A DNA stretch of 64,000 bases from Anarhynchus alexandrinus. Its lineage: Eukaryota; Chordata; Aves; Charadriiformes; Charadriidae. The notes below the pieces were generated by a model. It made no database searches and was not told the origin of the DNA. It was given only the letters and a program-made list of their open reading frames with translations. This document shows, one piece after another, positions 11,701-26,700 of the stretch. The DNA is taken from assembly GCA_008711295.1 (NCBI GenBank), contig VUYV01000003.1, positions 9,089,758 to 9,153,757 of the forward strand, given 5' to 3'. The translations under genes were made by a program, and so were the position numbers. Position 1 is the stretch's first letter. Every line of letters starts with the position of its first letter.

Positions 11701-14700
11701 GAACTTCTGTAACTGAACTGTGAATATTGAAAGGTACATACAGCTACCTGTATTTTTTTTCCTGCTTACCAGGGAATACATATTTCATAACTACATATAA
11801 AAGTAGGCGGTCTGAAAATTCATTTGTGTTGAGAAAAACAAAGCAGATGTTGGTACTTTTGGTACTTGTACAGTACTCACAGCTGCCGCTTTTTTAAAAT
11901 GATAGGAAGGGGTGTTTTTCTTTTAGGGGAGACAGGAGATTCCCCAGTGGAAATACTGCCCAGCAGTTATGGTATTAGAAGCAGCTGACATGTCTTGTGA
12001 TATCCCCATTCAGTCAGAATTTGCCTTAAAAGCCTTGGTGGTTTAGCTTCTGTGTACTGCAAATGGAGCAATTGAAGACATTCTGTTGTCTTGTCACAAA
12101 TTTTATTGTTTTATTGTTTACACTCTTGTAATGTTGGTTGGTGGATTATTTTTTTTAACCATAAAGTTGAGATTTATATGTACACTGTGTTCCCAAACTT
12201 CACTTTCCTCTTATCTACAATGCAACTTCACAGCTCTTGTTCTGAAATGCAAACAAGAGTTCAGGCTTACTAGTTTTGCAGAGTAGTATTGCTCTAGGTT
12301 TGAAGCAAATGAATAAACCATAGTCTTTATTTACTGTTGCTCTGCTTCACTGGGCTAAGCACACTTTATATTTATAGGTAATTGTTTCAGTCAGTGCTGT
12401 TGGAAAAAACTGTTGGCATCAAGAATACTGTTTGCTTGTTAATATTGAAAAGTAAGTTGTCAGTATGTGGATTTTTAATATAAGCCTGTTGCAAATTAAA
12501 AAAAAAAAAAAGAAAGGAGAAAGAAAGGGGGGATGTAATAAGCCACAAAGTTTGTTTTAACAGTAAACAAAACGATGCTTGCCAATTTTATCTGAAGAAC
12601 AAGTTGTTATTCTGATTGTGGTTGTTAATAATTAACAGTGATTATATGGATTCTTATCTTAAAATCAGTTGGTATCTTTTCTCTCCCAGAGACTCTTTAG
12701 AAATAAACTGTCTTCTCTGGCATCTCAGCTGAAACTCTTCTGGGCTAGTGGCAGTAACTTGAAGTTGCATCCATAGGGCATGAGGAGGCTAGAGGACTCT
12801 TGAGATATTGACGCAAGTGTTTCTGAAATCCCTTGCTACTTCCAACTGTAGGATAGCTGGTTTTATCTGAAAACCTGGAATTTGGGGGGGGTCCTCAAGC
12901 TAAACCCTCCTTACAAACCCATCGTGCAGTAAGTAGGTAATTCGAAATGCAGTCATTGCTCAGAGAACACTTAGGTTCCCAGACAGCAAGGGGGGAACAG
13001 TATTAGCGACCCAACTGGTGTGGACCCAGCAGACAGGCTTGCTAGAAGTCAGGGTGAGATGTAGTTTGATCCTAGCTTGTCCCTGGAGATTGAGGAGCAG
13101 GGAAGAAAGTCTTCAGCCGGCCAGTTGGTTGGTCTCAAAGTGTATTGAAGTGCTCCTTGTGATTATTGCTTTTAGTGTATGAGAGGTTTAGTGTACAGAG
13201 GTTAGAGAAGAAAGTTGGATGGATTAATGACATGCCAAATAGACATCTTTCCCCTTGCCAGTCCCCACAGGGCACTGCCAGTAGATGCACTGGAAAAGAT
13301 TTGAGCTTTCTCCTTTTTTGGGGGTGTTTTTTGTTTATTTGTTTTTGTTTGGTTTTAGGATGCTCTTCTGGAAGGGAGTTTGCTTTTAAATGAACACATT
13401 TATTGAAGTTATTTAAATGAATCTAGCTAATGTGGGGAATGTGCTACCATGAGGAATGGAGTGCCATTGCATGCTGCAAGGTGTGGGAAGATGCTGGGAG
13501 CTTTCTCTCATGGTCTTAGAACCAGGGAAGCTTTACTTTTATACTCGTTTCTCCTCTTTCACTTGAAGTCAAAGATTGAAGGGTAGCCATCAAACAGTAG
13601 GGCAAGAAGGAGAAGTTGGCGTGACATTGACAACCAGAGATCTACTAGTAACAATCCAGTGTTTGCTGTATTTTGGTGCTACGTTTATTTTCTCAGCTCT
13701 GTAGCCTTGGAACACTTTTTTGCTATTTATTAATACTAAAGAGGACACTTAGTATACATTTTTTATGTTACTTCACTGCTTTTGTTTTATTCAGCTTGTA
13801 AAGATGTTGAAGGAAGAGTTTGGTTTTGTTAATGCATCTTTCCAAATCTTCATGATTGGTTGTGTTCTACATAGCTCCTATGTACCTTTCTAAACTCAAG
13901 AAAGCACCCTCACGTTAATACTTGGCAAAAATCAGTGACATTTGATTAAAGAAATAAATTGCAAAATCAAGTTGCTGCAAGTGACTAAGTGGGGAAGATT
14001 GCAAAATTGGTTTAATGCCTGAAACACATTGGATTTTTTGGATTGTTTAAATTGGAACAGTGAACTCCTGAGTAGTGGTAAGAGAAATGTGGCACTAAGA
14101 AATATGTTAGAAAATAGCATTTTTAAAAATAGTGTAGTCTGAAAGTAGAAAATGCAGTTCTTAATTGGCTTCAGTTTAGTGGAACTGTTAGGCTGAGTAT
14201 GGCAGTATCTCTTCCAAATAATGCTTCAAAAAGTAGTGAACATACTTATGGAATCCAGTTATTTTGTATCAGCTTACTCAGATTTACTTGTCTATTGTAT
14301 TTAAACATGTTTCAGTTTGGAAGCTTGCCACTAGCTAATGCTTTTGTATTTCAAATATAAACGTCCAATATAGAAAGAGAATATATTTTCACTTTCTTTC
14401 TAGGAATTTTGTTCTTTCTCTGAGGATAGTCTTTCCCCTCTAATGAAGCAGTGTGCGCTAGGTATGCACAGAAATTGAGAACTGAAAAGTACAGTAATGT
14501 AGGTTCAGATTATTTCCACTAACAAAACATACGTTTGGTTTTTCTTGTCTTTATGGTCTTCTTACCAACTATGTAATACAATAAAAGTTTTATTGTTGTC
14601 TTAAGTTTGGAGGTAGTCTGAATTTGACTTAACATCAGTGATTATTTGTATATTTTGAAAAATAACTGCCTAGATTTAAATGTATTTCTTTTTGTGCAGT

Positions 14701-17700
14701 GGAGTCTGTTTTCGTCCTTCTTTTTTTTAAATACAATCTACCAATTAATTTTGGCATATTGACTCAAGTTTATATGCCAGAATTGTTTTGCCTTTTATGG
14801 TTTTAAATGCAAGTAGAGGGGAGAAATATCAGGATGACTGTTCCTGGTGTGTTGGCATAAAAGGTAGTGAAAATACTGAAATTGCTGCTGTCAGTTTGCT
14901 TTTTCTTTCTTTTATTTTTCCCCCATGGGGTTTAAGAGAGGAGGAAGGAAATAAAAATTCAGATAAAACTATGTTTTCATTTATCCATTCAGCTAATGGA
15001 GAAATTGATAATTAAAGGGTGAATTTGTTCAAGTTTCTTCTGACTTGACCAGAATCGATCTTTGCCCTCAAACTAAGTGACGCTCTTTCCTGACATGACT
15101 TTACTCCATCTGTTTTTGCGTGGTGTGAGGTGAGCTACTTGGTTTTTGGATGAACAGGAGTCTTGTCCAGAGGAATGGAGTGGAAAACACCAGCAGAGCT
15201 CCTCTTTCCTCCTCTCTATCTATTGAAAAACTCTTCTGTGCCCAAGCTGGGGAGGGCTGCTCTTGACCTCAGTTAGGTAAAGCTTTCACCTGCAGCATCC
15301 AAGTGACTCTTACTAGCTGTTGCAGAAACAGTCTACCTCTATTCAGCTGTCTTGACAAATTTAGAAGGGCAAGAGGGCTGGAATAGTTCATTTTAATTGT
15401 CTAACTAATTTAAGGCTTTTACAATGACACCTTTCTGGGAAGGGAAATGCTATGACAGTATTTCTGGTGCTAGGCTAACTGCGCCCTTAGGCAATAAGGC
15501 TATGGATGGGGAATCTGACGCAACTGCAAAAAGGCAGTAAATTGAACCTTTTATTTCCAAGGAGGAAATTGGTGTGTCAGGTTTATATGGAAATTCTCTT
15601 CATGATTAAGTTTGCGGCCAAAGTAGCAGGCATTCATGAAGGTGGCAAGTTGTAGTTCAGTTCCAACACTTGCCACAGTGCTGCTAGGCAAGTGCCATCA
15701 GTCTGCTTGGAAATGGTGCTGAAGCTAAGGGACAGTTTTGCTGCTACTTTGAAATGATGTTCAACTGCAACCACAGCATAGTCATGGGACAGCCCAAATA
15801 CCAGCGATAGTATTGGGAAAGTGATTGTTTCCCTTAAACTGAGTCCGTTGTTAAGCCATGTCTTCTGTTTTGGGTGTAGTAAAATACTGCTTTTTAATTG
15901 CTTTTGGTAAGAGTAGGGCAAGACTGCTTCTGTCAGACGAATCTCTTATGGCTGCATTTCAATGACAGTGTATGGCCATTTCGAATAAGCTATTCCCTCC
16001 CCTCCAAACGTAGCAGAACACAAATGCTGTACTGTGTAATGGAAATTCCTCTGCTGTGCACATTGGGTAGATCTGAATTTGAAGTTAGCATGTCAGTTCA
16101 TTGCTTTGCTGTGATACAAACTTCTCTTGTTAGTCCCTCTCCTCATTTTACGTATGTCAAACTAAAACCACTCCTGAAGTGGCAGCTTCAGGATTAAGTG
16201 GGCATTTTTGGGCTCAATTATGGCAATTAGTGTTCAGTCATATTGCATGTTTAAACCCAAGGGTTGACATGTCAACATTTTGCTCTAGCTTAAAGTAGGA
16301 CTATTTTTGGTCAGAGAAGTGAGTGTTTATATATTGGTTTATATAATAGAAACTTTAGTAAGCTAACAGAAGGTAACATGTTGAGAGATGCTGTTCTTCA
16401 GGTTGACTTTTTTAACAGATAACAAAGTCTAGAAGCAGGGAAGGAGGGAGAAAAGGAAGGAAAGCATATGTATGGACTTTATATGAGGTTATTACAGTGT
16501 CATGCCTCAAATGAGCAATGTTGTGCCTTTTCTTCTCTCTGGCAATGCCATGGGGGCAGCATTGATGTGTGCCCCTGCTTCTGGGAGGAATAAAGATTTG
16601 GGTGTGAGAAAACAGCAGTGTTGCTCTGGCTTTGAGTAACCTGGTCTAGTGGAAGGTGTCCCTGCCCATGGCAGGGGGTTGGAACTAGATGATCTTTAAG
16701 GTCCCTTCCAACTCTAACCATTCTATAATTCTGTAAAATCTATTTAAAGCCCAACACTGCAAACTCAGCAACAACAGAAAACTTGGGTCTGTAAAATACT
16801 TCTCTCCTACCTTATTTATATTGATGCTACGAGTGATACTGGTGCTATTGACTGTAAATCTCCCTAGATATAAGAAGCACTATAAACAATTCAGCATTTT
16901 AAATGTGCAGCATGGCAATGCTCCATAATGGAAGTGCACCAACCCATTTGCGATGTGGACAGTGGGAAGTGAGTGGCCAAAGATGAGAAGTAGACTTAGA
17001 TCTTAACTTTGAGTAAATGCCTTAATAATGTTCTGTACTTGACATTGCTCCATGAGACGAAATGCAACTTTAGCATTTTGTAAATGAACATGTTTACAAC
17101 AGAGGAAGAAAATACCTCTTTCCTGCCAGTTGTTTTAAATTAATCCCTTTAACTAAGCTTATGGTGTCTGTCTTTCAGCTTTTCTTTAAATGTGATTTAA
17201 CAATGAACTCTCCTTTGTGGATTATTTGACATACGCTTCTATGTGCGTTTTCAGCTTCTGTATGAGTACATTCAATAGTGGATGTACTACTCATCCTCCC
17301 TAACATACTATATAAACCTGATAATCGGTTCAGTTCGTGCCTTTAGTAATTAGATTACTCACAGAAGACCCTTAACAAACACACATTAAAAAATACATTA
17401 GGGTAGTAGAGATGTATTCCAGATACATTTGGGTGGGGCTGATTTTTTTTTCCTCTTTGACCTAGGACAATTATACACAAGAACATGTGCAGAAAGCCTT
17501 GAAGCTGAACACTGTGTTGGAGTTAGTTAATGTATTTCTTAGCTTCCTTCACCACCTCCCCCCACCCCAATCCTCTTTCCTCTGTGTGTTAGGTTGATCT
17601 TCTGTAATTTTATCTCAGGATTGTACTTGCGGTCTTTTAGTAGATTGTAGTTTTCACTTGTTTAGTGGGCAAAAGCCCTGAGACCGTTCTGAGACTCCAA

Positions 17701-20700
17701 AGCAGCACAGGTAAAGACTGTAGCCTCAGTGTTGATGATTAAATGAGTTAATTCTTCTTGCATGGTTGACTTGAAAATTGGAATGGATGCGTTTTGATAT
17801 TTCTTCAGCAGCTTAGTTATTTTGACTTAATCTTCCTGTCCTCACTACTATTTTTGCACTTACCTAAATATGGAAAAAAAATGTAATTTCTAAAGGCCCG
17901 GAGTCCGCTACTTAGAGCGCTCTTGTTTGTATTTGCAGTTGACTTTGAGGAAGATGTGGGACAGCTGTTCCACCACAGAATCACCTCAAATTTCAAGGCA
18001 GTATATCTGTGGTCTAAATCTACAGTTATCTTCAAGATAAATGCAGGATTGTGTGTTTCAGTTCTAGGTTCAAGATTTTTAAGCCTTTTCGCTGAAAATA
18101 GAGGAATATGAAGGTATAGTGTTTAAAATGTGCATTTTTTTCTGGCTAGCAGCCCTCATTAACATCAGCTAGCTTACCCTAGCCTCCTTTTTATTTTACA
18201 GTTCTCCCTCTAGAGATGCATTAGTCATTGTTTTTGCACAGTAGTATTTTTTTCCCTGCAGCAGTAATTTGATTGCAAGATTTCATTTAGTCTCCATCTA
18301 ACTATGTTCCAAACTTCTTCTGCCTCCAGCATGGCACAGGGTGTTAAAAATTTGTGATAACTCTGGCCATGATTTTTCCGTATTTTTTTCTGCCATCTTT
18401 GCACCAAAATACCAATAGCAAGCACAGTATTCCTTTGCTTGTTGCAAGCCTGTGTAAACGTTAAGTGTGTTTAGATCCTGTCTTTTGGGGTAAAATCCAC
18501 ACTTCACTCACAGCCCCCACTGAAATACAATACGAAGGTGCTACTTACGTTTTCATGTTGAGTTTTAGTCAGTGACATGAGTTTGATTTAGGCAATATTA
18601 AAGGTGTGTGCCAGTTGATTGCAGAAGCTGTTAAGGATTTTTAAGAGTCTCTTGGTGTTAAAACTCTTTAACCTTATAATGCTTGATGTGTTTTCTGTCT
18701 GTATTTTCTGGTTGGGGGAGGACAAAGTGCTTTGAGGTAATAATGTGCTGGGCCGATGCGGAGGCTGTGGAGGCACTGACACATGCTGTCTGAGATTACT
18801 TTCATGTGGAATAGCAATGTTCATAGGTGCAGTTTTGCTTCCATCGCCATGTTATATAAAAGCCTGCTCGCACAAATAAAGGACTTGAGCCTTAATGAAG
18901 GGAAAATTAAGTCCAGATAAAATGTTCTGGTGTAAATCATGCCAGAAAAGAAACTTCCTCCCATCTATCGGAATCTGACACAGATCTTTTCATTCATCCT
19001 TTTACTTGCCTTTAGGCATACCTCCCAATGGTTGTTAGGCAACCATAATAATGTTGCTGAACACGCACGCTGGCTAATTGGATTGTCCCCTTCTTGGGTT
19101 TTTTGTTCAGTCTTGGTCATCTTTAATAAGGCAAGCACATGCAAGTTACTTCGTTGGCTGATGTAATAAACCAAGGGGCTTTTAAGAGTTCTGTGACAAG
19201 TCAAGGACAAAATTTTGAAATCTAGGCGAGCTTTGACATCATACTTAATCAAGAGCGTAAGAATTTGCCTCTGTCACTGCAGAAGACTTGCTAAATTCTG
19301 CTTTAATTCAGCACATTTCCCAGTTGTATTTAAACCAGCCTGTTCTGATGAGAATTTTTGGTTGAAAGGCACTATCTAGTCACATGAATGGAGCTGAGCT
19401 GCACCACAAAAATTTAGTGTTCAAATAGGCTGAGAATTTATTGTGCCCTGTAACCTGTGTCGCTAGGGTAGTCTTACTAGCAAGAAATATATTCAGAAAA
19501 ATAGCAATGCTTTAGTACAGGGTGAGATGCCACAGAAGAAATGACATATATCATAAGGTTGGCAAGGGTTTTGTTCTTTGTTACACTCATAGGAAAAAAA
19601 ATTTAGTGTGTTGTTCAGGAGGACCTGTTTCTCTATGCCAGCTTAACATGAGTGAATTCTTGCAAATGGTGTTGAACTTGAATGTTTAGTAGTTTCCCTG
19701 ATTGTTCCAAGTACATAAACTAAAAATGCATGTGATTTGCATTTACATAACCAAACTTACCTTGTATTAATTATTGTAAGGCAACTTGATGTGGTTTATG
19801 GTCCACTTATTTGTCTCCTTTATTTTTATTTTTTCTTATCTCATCGTAGATTCACCAAGTTGAAGAGCCTTAACCTTTCCAATAATAATTTAGGAGACTT
19901 CCCACTGGCAGTCTGCAGTATCCCAACCCTGACTGAACTCAACGTGTCCTGCAATGCCCTCAGAAGTGTTCCAGCAGTTGTAGGCGAGATGCACAAGCAA
20001 GTACTTTCTTAAAACTTAATGTACACAGCCTGATGATAAAGGCCACGAGCAGTTTCATGACTCTGTACATAATCTTGCTATGAGAAACAGTTTGAACTTC
20101 CTGGGTTTTGTCACAGCAAACTGGCTTGTAGATCTGTATGGAAGCACTCGTGAGCTGCAGATGGAGGGCAAGGACACTTTGTGTCTCGAAGCTCTTCCAG
20201 TCCCCAGCATTTGACACAAGGGTCGCCTTCACGGTGAAGAAAATCTTTAAACCTTCTTGCTTATGTTCTTCAGTCACCACACAAGTCGCAGTTCTGGAGA
20301 TGTTTGAAGATACAATACAACTATCTAACACAGCCTACATTTCATAGTTGCCAAGGCTTTTAATTATTTGGTCGATATCTTCTGTAGCAGATGTTAAGGC
20401 ATTATTCCTTAACATTTTTCTTCTGGCCTTTTGTATATTTTATGTCACTGTAACTGCAGCGGATTTGTGTGTTTATAGGAAGGAAATTTGGTTTAACAGG
20501 TCACTCACTTTCTTCACTCTCCCCTCCCCTGCTTTTAATAGCTTGCAGACGTTTTTGCTGGATGGCAACTTTCTCCAGTCCCTTCCTGATGAATTGGAGC
20601 ATATGCATCAGCTCAGCTACGTGAGTCTGTCCTTCAATGAGTTCACCAGCATTCCAGGGGTGCTGGAGAAGCTGACTGCCATGGATAAGCTCTGTATGTC

Positions 20701-23700
20701 AGGAAACTGCATGGATACCCTGAACCTACAGGTGTTAAAAAGGATGCCTCATATTAAACATGTGGATCTAAGGTAGGTATTTGGAAAGGGGAAAAATAAG
20801 TGGGTCTAAATTATTGGTGTTGAAACAGTTTCTTCTTGGCTGTCAGAGTAGCCACTGGATATGAATCTCTTGTGTTTGTCCATGGAACCGTGTTTCTGGT
20901 GGTATTATGTAACTCATAGCAATTACCACAACTTTGCACTCTTCTTTGAGGAAGAGGTAGCATTTAGGGGGATCAATAGATAGGAACATGAGTTGGGGGG
21001 GAAATTCATACTTGCAGCGAAAGATCAAAAAAAACAGAGCCTGGGACACTGGTGAACCCTGCAGTTCTTGTTGCTGCAGTGTTAATACAATAGAAATGAT
21101 AGTCCCTGACCCAAAAAGCTTCTGTCTGAAATGTTACAGAAGTGTGTGATGAAGAAAAGGGCAATGAAGGTGAAAGGACAAAAATAAGTATTTTAATATT
21201 TCTTGGTATGTTAAAAAGTCTAGTCCACCATGAGTAACATTATTTTATTGATGCCCTCAGCAGAGTGTAACCAGACCTTTGCTACAAATGGCTCTGGTAT
21301 GAGGTGGTTCTTTATTCTTGTGGTCTTTGGGGAAGACAGCTTCTGCAATCAGCTGGGCAAGGCTCAGTTCAGAACGTGGACCATGAGGTCCAAATAATGA
21401 TGAATTTTGGAACTGTTTAGTTAAGCTATTCAACTAAAACTTAGTTCACCATACTGCTGTGTAGCTATGAGACTTTCCAATCAAGGAAGAGCCAGCATAA
21501 GTTAAGAAAACAGCTAAAATAGATGGATGAATTCTGAAGCATTTATGGTGGGGTTAAAATATGTCTGTGTGTTTGCATGTGTGTTAAAAGCAAACAGATA
21601 AATAAATTTGCCTCAGAATAGGGATGCTGTGGCTGAACTGATCTTGAAGTCCAGCAAGCACAGTTCCAGCCCTGTCATTGTCTGCTGCATCCCTTCTGCA
21701 GCGAGCAGTGAACAGTGGTTCTTTGTAACACTACCTGGAATAGTAAATGACGAACATGTTTGAAAACTGTACTTGCTGCACAGTGAAGTGCTTTGCTTCA
21801 GTGAAATCAGAATGAAGCACTGCTGGTAAACTGAAAACAGAAAAAGCAGGCTGTGGTGTTGGAGAACACATACTACCCATTTTCTTTTAACTTGAAAATG
21901 TAGCTACTCCAAAAACACAACTGTTACACAGAGAGCAACTCTTTGAAAGCAAGAGAAACAACAGAACTGTAGGTATTTCCCCTTATCCTTGCTAGGGAGG
22001 CTCAATGGGCCAGCAGAAGTTACTATACTGTTTTTATTGTTGTGTTCAGAGCTGGGAATTGGGAACTGAACTCTTTGGAGTGCTCTGCAGTCTCAAACAT
22101 TGCTGGGTTACAGATAATCTCATTCTGTTGTAACTTCTGGGGAAGTTGCCGAGTATTAGCAGCGTCAATGCACTGCAGTGAAGATGTGATAAAACCAGTT
22201 CTCTTTATCTGACAGACCCACTTGTCTTGGGTTTTTGCTTTGTTTTCTTTCAACACCCATTTTCAGGTCTCTGAATTTGCTTGCTGTGGAACATGGTGAT
22301 GCGAGAGGGGAATATATGTGAATTCATAAATCTCAATTTGGCTTTTCAGTAAGGCAAGAGACTCCTATATCTGCAGCTTATTCGTATCTTTCAGGCTTTT
22401 CCAGCAGATGATTATGATAGACCAGCAGGAACTGTAGAGGTTTTGTTCTTTTCCAAACTATCAGGCACAAACAACAGCCAGATCATCTTTTATTTTTATA
22501 GATGCAATAACAGTAATACTTGCCTTCTTGCAGAGCTTTTTATCAGTAGTTTTCAAAGTAGTTTGGAAGGAGCTTGGCATCATCATTTCTTTGTCACGAT
22601 GTATAAAACAACAGAGCGGATCCATCCTGCTTTTAAAATACCATAACAAAGGAGAAATACTTAAAATCAACCTTGATCAAAACCTGGAGGCATGCTAGTT
22701 TAATCCAGTGGAACCAATTGTAGAGTTAGCATTGGTTTGTCAGCAGGAGCCTGCCATGTAACTACCCTTAATCTCCTTTTTTGTCTGCAAGATTGAATTC
22801 AATTAGGAGATTGGAAGCCGATGAAATGGATTTTCTGCATCATGTGACCCAATTGGATCTCAGAGACAACAAACTTGGGGAGCTGGACGCAACAGTTTTT
22901 AACAATGTTGAAGTGTTACACTGTGAACGGAATCAACTGGTAACCCTCAAAATCAGTGGATATTTTCTCAAAGCCCTGTATGCTTCCTCGAATGGTAAGT
23001 GTGTTTTCAAGGCAGCTGTGGTGTTGTCATCTGACTTCTGGTTTTGTACCTGGTTCTCTGTGGGATGGTTGTGGAGTGTAGTGCACATAATCAGGAGGCT
23101 CTTGACATGACCCTTGGATAAAAGGGTTTCATATGTGCTGTATCATGCTACTGGCAGTTCTGACCTTCAGAAGCGACTTTCAAATAACACTGGGCTACTG
23201 ATTTGGAGGTCTCAAAACTGTGAAAATCTTGGAATTTGGGTTGAAATTCCTCTTTATGTCAGCAGGGTAGGGGTCTTGAAGTTTTTAGTTCTTTGGGTTT
23301 GTATTAATGTCTTCCTTTACCTAAGGCAAATAAGGAATTTATTGCTTTTCCCCAGAGTTGAGAAAGTTTGAACAAGTGGCCGTTTGTGAGACAAACTAAA
23401 ACAATATATGTTTTTGCTACTATCTCTAGCTGCTTACTCTGGCCAGAAAGCTACGAAATCTATAATGAGTAACTTCATTTGTATTTGATGATAAAAATAA
23501 TGCAGCCTTTTCCAGTTGAATAACTCCTGTGTTCCATGAATAGGATTTGTTTGATCTGTCTCTGGAAGCTGCTATTACTTAAAATATTCAGTTTTCACCA
23601 CCATTTTTATTGTTTGGAGTAGTTTGGTATGGAATAAACAAAATGCAAGCTCAGAGAGCTGTGAATTTGATGAACAGTCTGAACTGCCTTTAAAAGGCTG

Positions 23701-26700
23701 TCATCTTAATGATATCCAAGCTTGTGCCTTCATTAAGTATTCATGCCAGGATCTTTGTAGCTGAGAAAAGTTAACATAATCTGAGCATGTGCTGTGCAAT
23801 GTGAGCTGAGAACCCAAGTCAACCCATATCTTGCAATCAACTATCTATTTGGTCTTGCTGTTCCTTCTGGTTATCCTCTCTTTGCATCCTCAGCCACCTT
23901 GTTTTAGTCTCATCTTCCACAGGAACAGTGATGCTTGTTACACTTTCACTTCAGTGGATTTTCTGTAGGCTTAAATAGATGTCTGCTGGTTTTGTTTCAA
24001 CCTTAATGCTAAGCATTAGATACCTAAAAACCTTAGGATATGAAATATTATTGAAGCAATCAAAATATAACATTACTAGCAGTAGTTGAGACACTGTGAA
24101 AGGTCTGTAAGGCTGCCTGGCAACCAGGAACTCCACAGGGATGCAAAGGCTCATGTATTGTGTTGAAAAAGACTCTGGATCTTGCTATGACCTGGAGGAC
24201 TCTGGGGTATTCTGTAGCTTGCTGTTCCAGAGTGGAGAGTCTCCCTTCACGTGCCTGTACCATTAGTGACCAGTGAACAAAAGTAGAGCAGGTTTGTGAC
24301 TGACTATTCTGGACAGAGCGTGGCGGAGGTGAAGTTACAGCTCTGGGACAAAAACGGAAAAAATGAGAATTTTTCATGAAACTTTTACAATCCTCCAGTT
24401 TCTCCTCTCTGATCAGTTATGCAGTGTCTGTCATAGCAAGTACAATGTAATATAGCAAATGTACTCAGACATAATAAAGAAACAAAACCCAGTTCACAAA
24501 GGTCCAGATCTTCAGAATTTTTTTAGGTTACTGACTTGTTATGAAATCTGTGGGTGTTAGCTGCTTAAAATAACTCTTATGGAACAGCCATTTAGGTGCA
24601 AATCTTTATCGCCACTTTTGTTTTTATGTATTTTTCCCCCTAGAACTTGTTCACCTTGATGTGTATCCAGTTCCTAATTGCCTGGCTTATATGGATATTT
24701 CTAGGTAAGAATATGGGTTTTTTTTCTTGCGCCTATAAAATATATACCAATGAGGGTTATGGAAAAATGGTGTTCACTGGTATTTTACTGGGAGGGAGTG
24801 GGGACAGGAATTGGACCTTGAGATATGAGAAGACTGATTTTCAGAGTTAGAGGATTGGCTTTTTTCTACTGGCCAGTTCTTCCCTGTTTCCTTTTTATAG
24901 ATTTACTTTTTAAATTTTTTTAGTACTAAAAGCAAAATAGGCCTTTATAGTTAAAGGAAAAGAGTTTCCCTGACTTAAAGATCTCCTGTCTTATAGAGAT
25001 ATAACACAGTGCACCAATATGAGCCATGTACAGAAGTTCCTTTCTGGATATGTCTGTCACAAGCCCAGTGTACGTGACGGTTTGATAGTTTACTCATCAG
25101 TTCAGCAGCTCCTGAAGATCATTGTTGTTCTCCACAGCCCTGGCTGCTGCAGGGATGACTGCAGGTGCCATTTGAATGCATCTGTAAATCTCACCTTAAT
25201 GAGGGAGGTGGGATAAGGAAAGAAATTGAAAAGGGGGTGTTTTAGTTCGGTTTACAGTTTGACTGAATCAGGAAAACACTTTATACATGTGCTTAATGTT
25301 TGTCTTATTTAAGGAATTACTCATCTGCATGTTGAAGTGATAATCTCATTTAAAAAGCCTGCTTGAAGCACTTTCAAGCTGTTGAGGGTGATTTTAACAA
25401 TTAGTGGGTTGACCTGGGTGAGTGGCCATCAACTTCAAAGTTTCATCAACCATGAGTTACTTGCGTTGGGCACCTAAATGTAACACACAGGTGTGACTAA
25501 ATAAGTGTCATTTATTGAAAAGCATTCTTTGTAAAGCTGTGTTCTCTGTTGAGCTGTAAATGACATTGGTGCAGAATGCATGATTTTGATCACAAAACCC
25601 TTTTTGTGCCTCAGTTCAGTGATGACATTGTAACTAAATGGGTATGGTGTCTTTAGCTTCTTGGCTCACTTGGAAGTTGGGACATCCGCTGAGACTGAAA
25701 AGGAAACTATCTGAGGATAAAGAGGGGTTGGGTTGCTATCGCATTTTTTTGGTTAAAGGCTATTGCATGAATAAACTACGTACTTGCACAGGATACAAGT
25801 ACATGAATGAGCATAAATCAAAAATCTCCTCCATGCATTTTGTGCTGCTGATTTTTGTCTTTAAGGCAGGATACATGCGTGCCCCACTGTGCCTAGCTGC
25901 ATGTTTTCAGTGCAACATTTGGAAAAATTTACATCTAAGGCTTAATTTTTATAGGATTAATTTCTGTGAAGACAAATGCAAGAAAAGAAAAACACTTGAC
26001 TTTAAAGATACGCAAAAAAAAATTTTGCTCTATTCAGGGAGATAGCTGAAGAGTGGTAGAGTGGGTTTCCGGATTGAATTTATGGGGGGTCAAAGAGGTG
26101 TGTTTCAACTGTGTAGGGTGTGCCTATCTTCTGAGGACTATCTCACAAATTTTCTTCTCCATGGTGTCGTGGTTTAGGCCAAATTGGCTACTGGGGACCT
26201 AGGGGACCCCAGATGGGACCAACAGATGCTCCCCTCTACCCCTCTTCAGAGAGAGAGGTAGAGGAGGAAAAAGAGACTTATGAGTTTAGAAGGAACTAAA
26301 CTACTTTAATGAAATATTAATAATAAAAAAAAAAGAAATAAAGAAAAATATATACAAAACCGTATCAAGCTCCCGAGATGACAATCACGACACCAGCTGG
26401 CACTGGGCCAGTCCCAGGCTGGACTCGGTGACGGACGGGAACTGGATTCCGGATCTGGATTCAGGATCGGGATCACAGGCAGACGAACAGAGTCCTCCTC
26501 AGACATCAGCCATTGTAGGAAGAGACAAGAGGGGGCTGACCCTTTGATCCATCAGCTTTTATACTGAGCATGATGCAGATGGGATGGAATACCCTGTTGG
26601 TCAGTTTTGGGTCACCTGTCCTGTCCGCTCCTCCCTGCAGGTGGGACCCCACTATGTTTTTCGCTTCCGCCCTTCCAACGGGGCAAACAACAAAGTTGGT

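Larger units (their letters stand above)
8760..19849 (+). other. PHLPP1: PHLPP1 intron, about 11.1 kb
   Basis: The longest intron seen, phase 2, with donor gtaaag and acceptor ttatctcatcgtag. It contains a short CR1 tail (16628-16736), an A/AG-rich tract (12498-12530) and a possible regulatory cluster near 19.0 kb, where CCAAT lies next to an RFX-like X-box. An octamer ATTTGCAT is at 19735-19742. No coding exon or RNA gene was recognised in the rest. Confidence 0.85.

Noticed and set aside
18840..18900. TATAAAAG followed by AATAAA in an intron, like a tiny transcription unit
   Set aside because: The motifs are only about 20 bp apart, with no open frame or RNA structure between them. This is chance in AT-rich sequence.
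25638..26045. 135-codon open frame before the LTR
   Set aside because: No resemblance to gag, pol, env or any other family. It lies outside the LTR edges set by the CATGG duplication.
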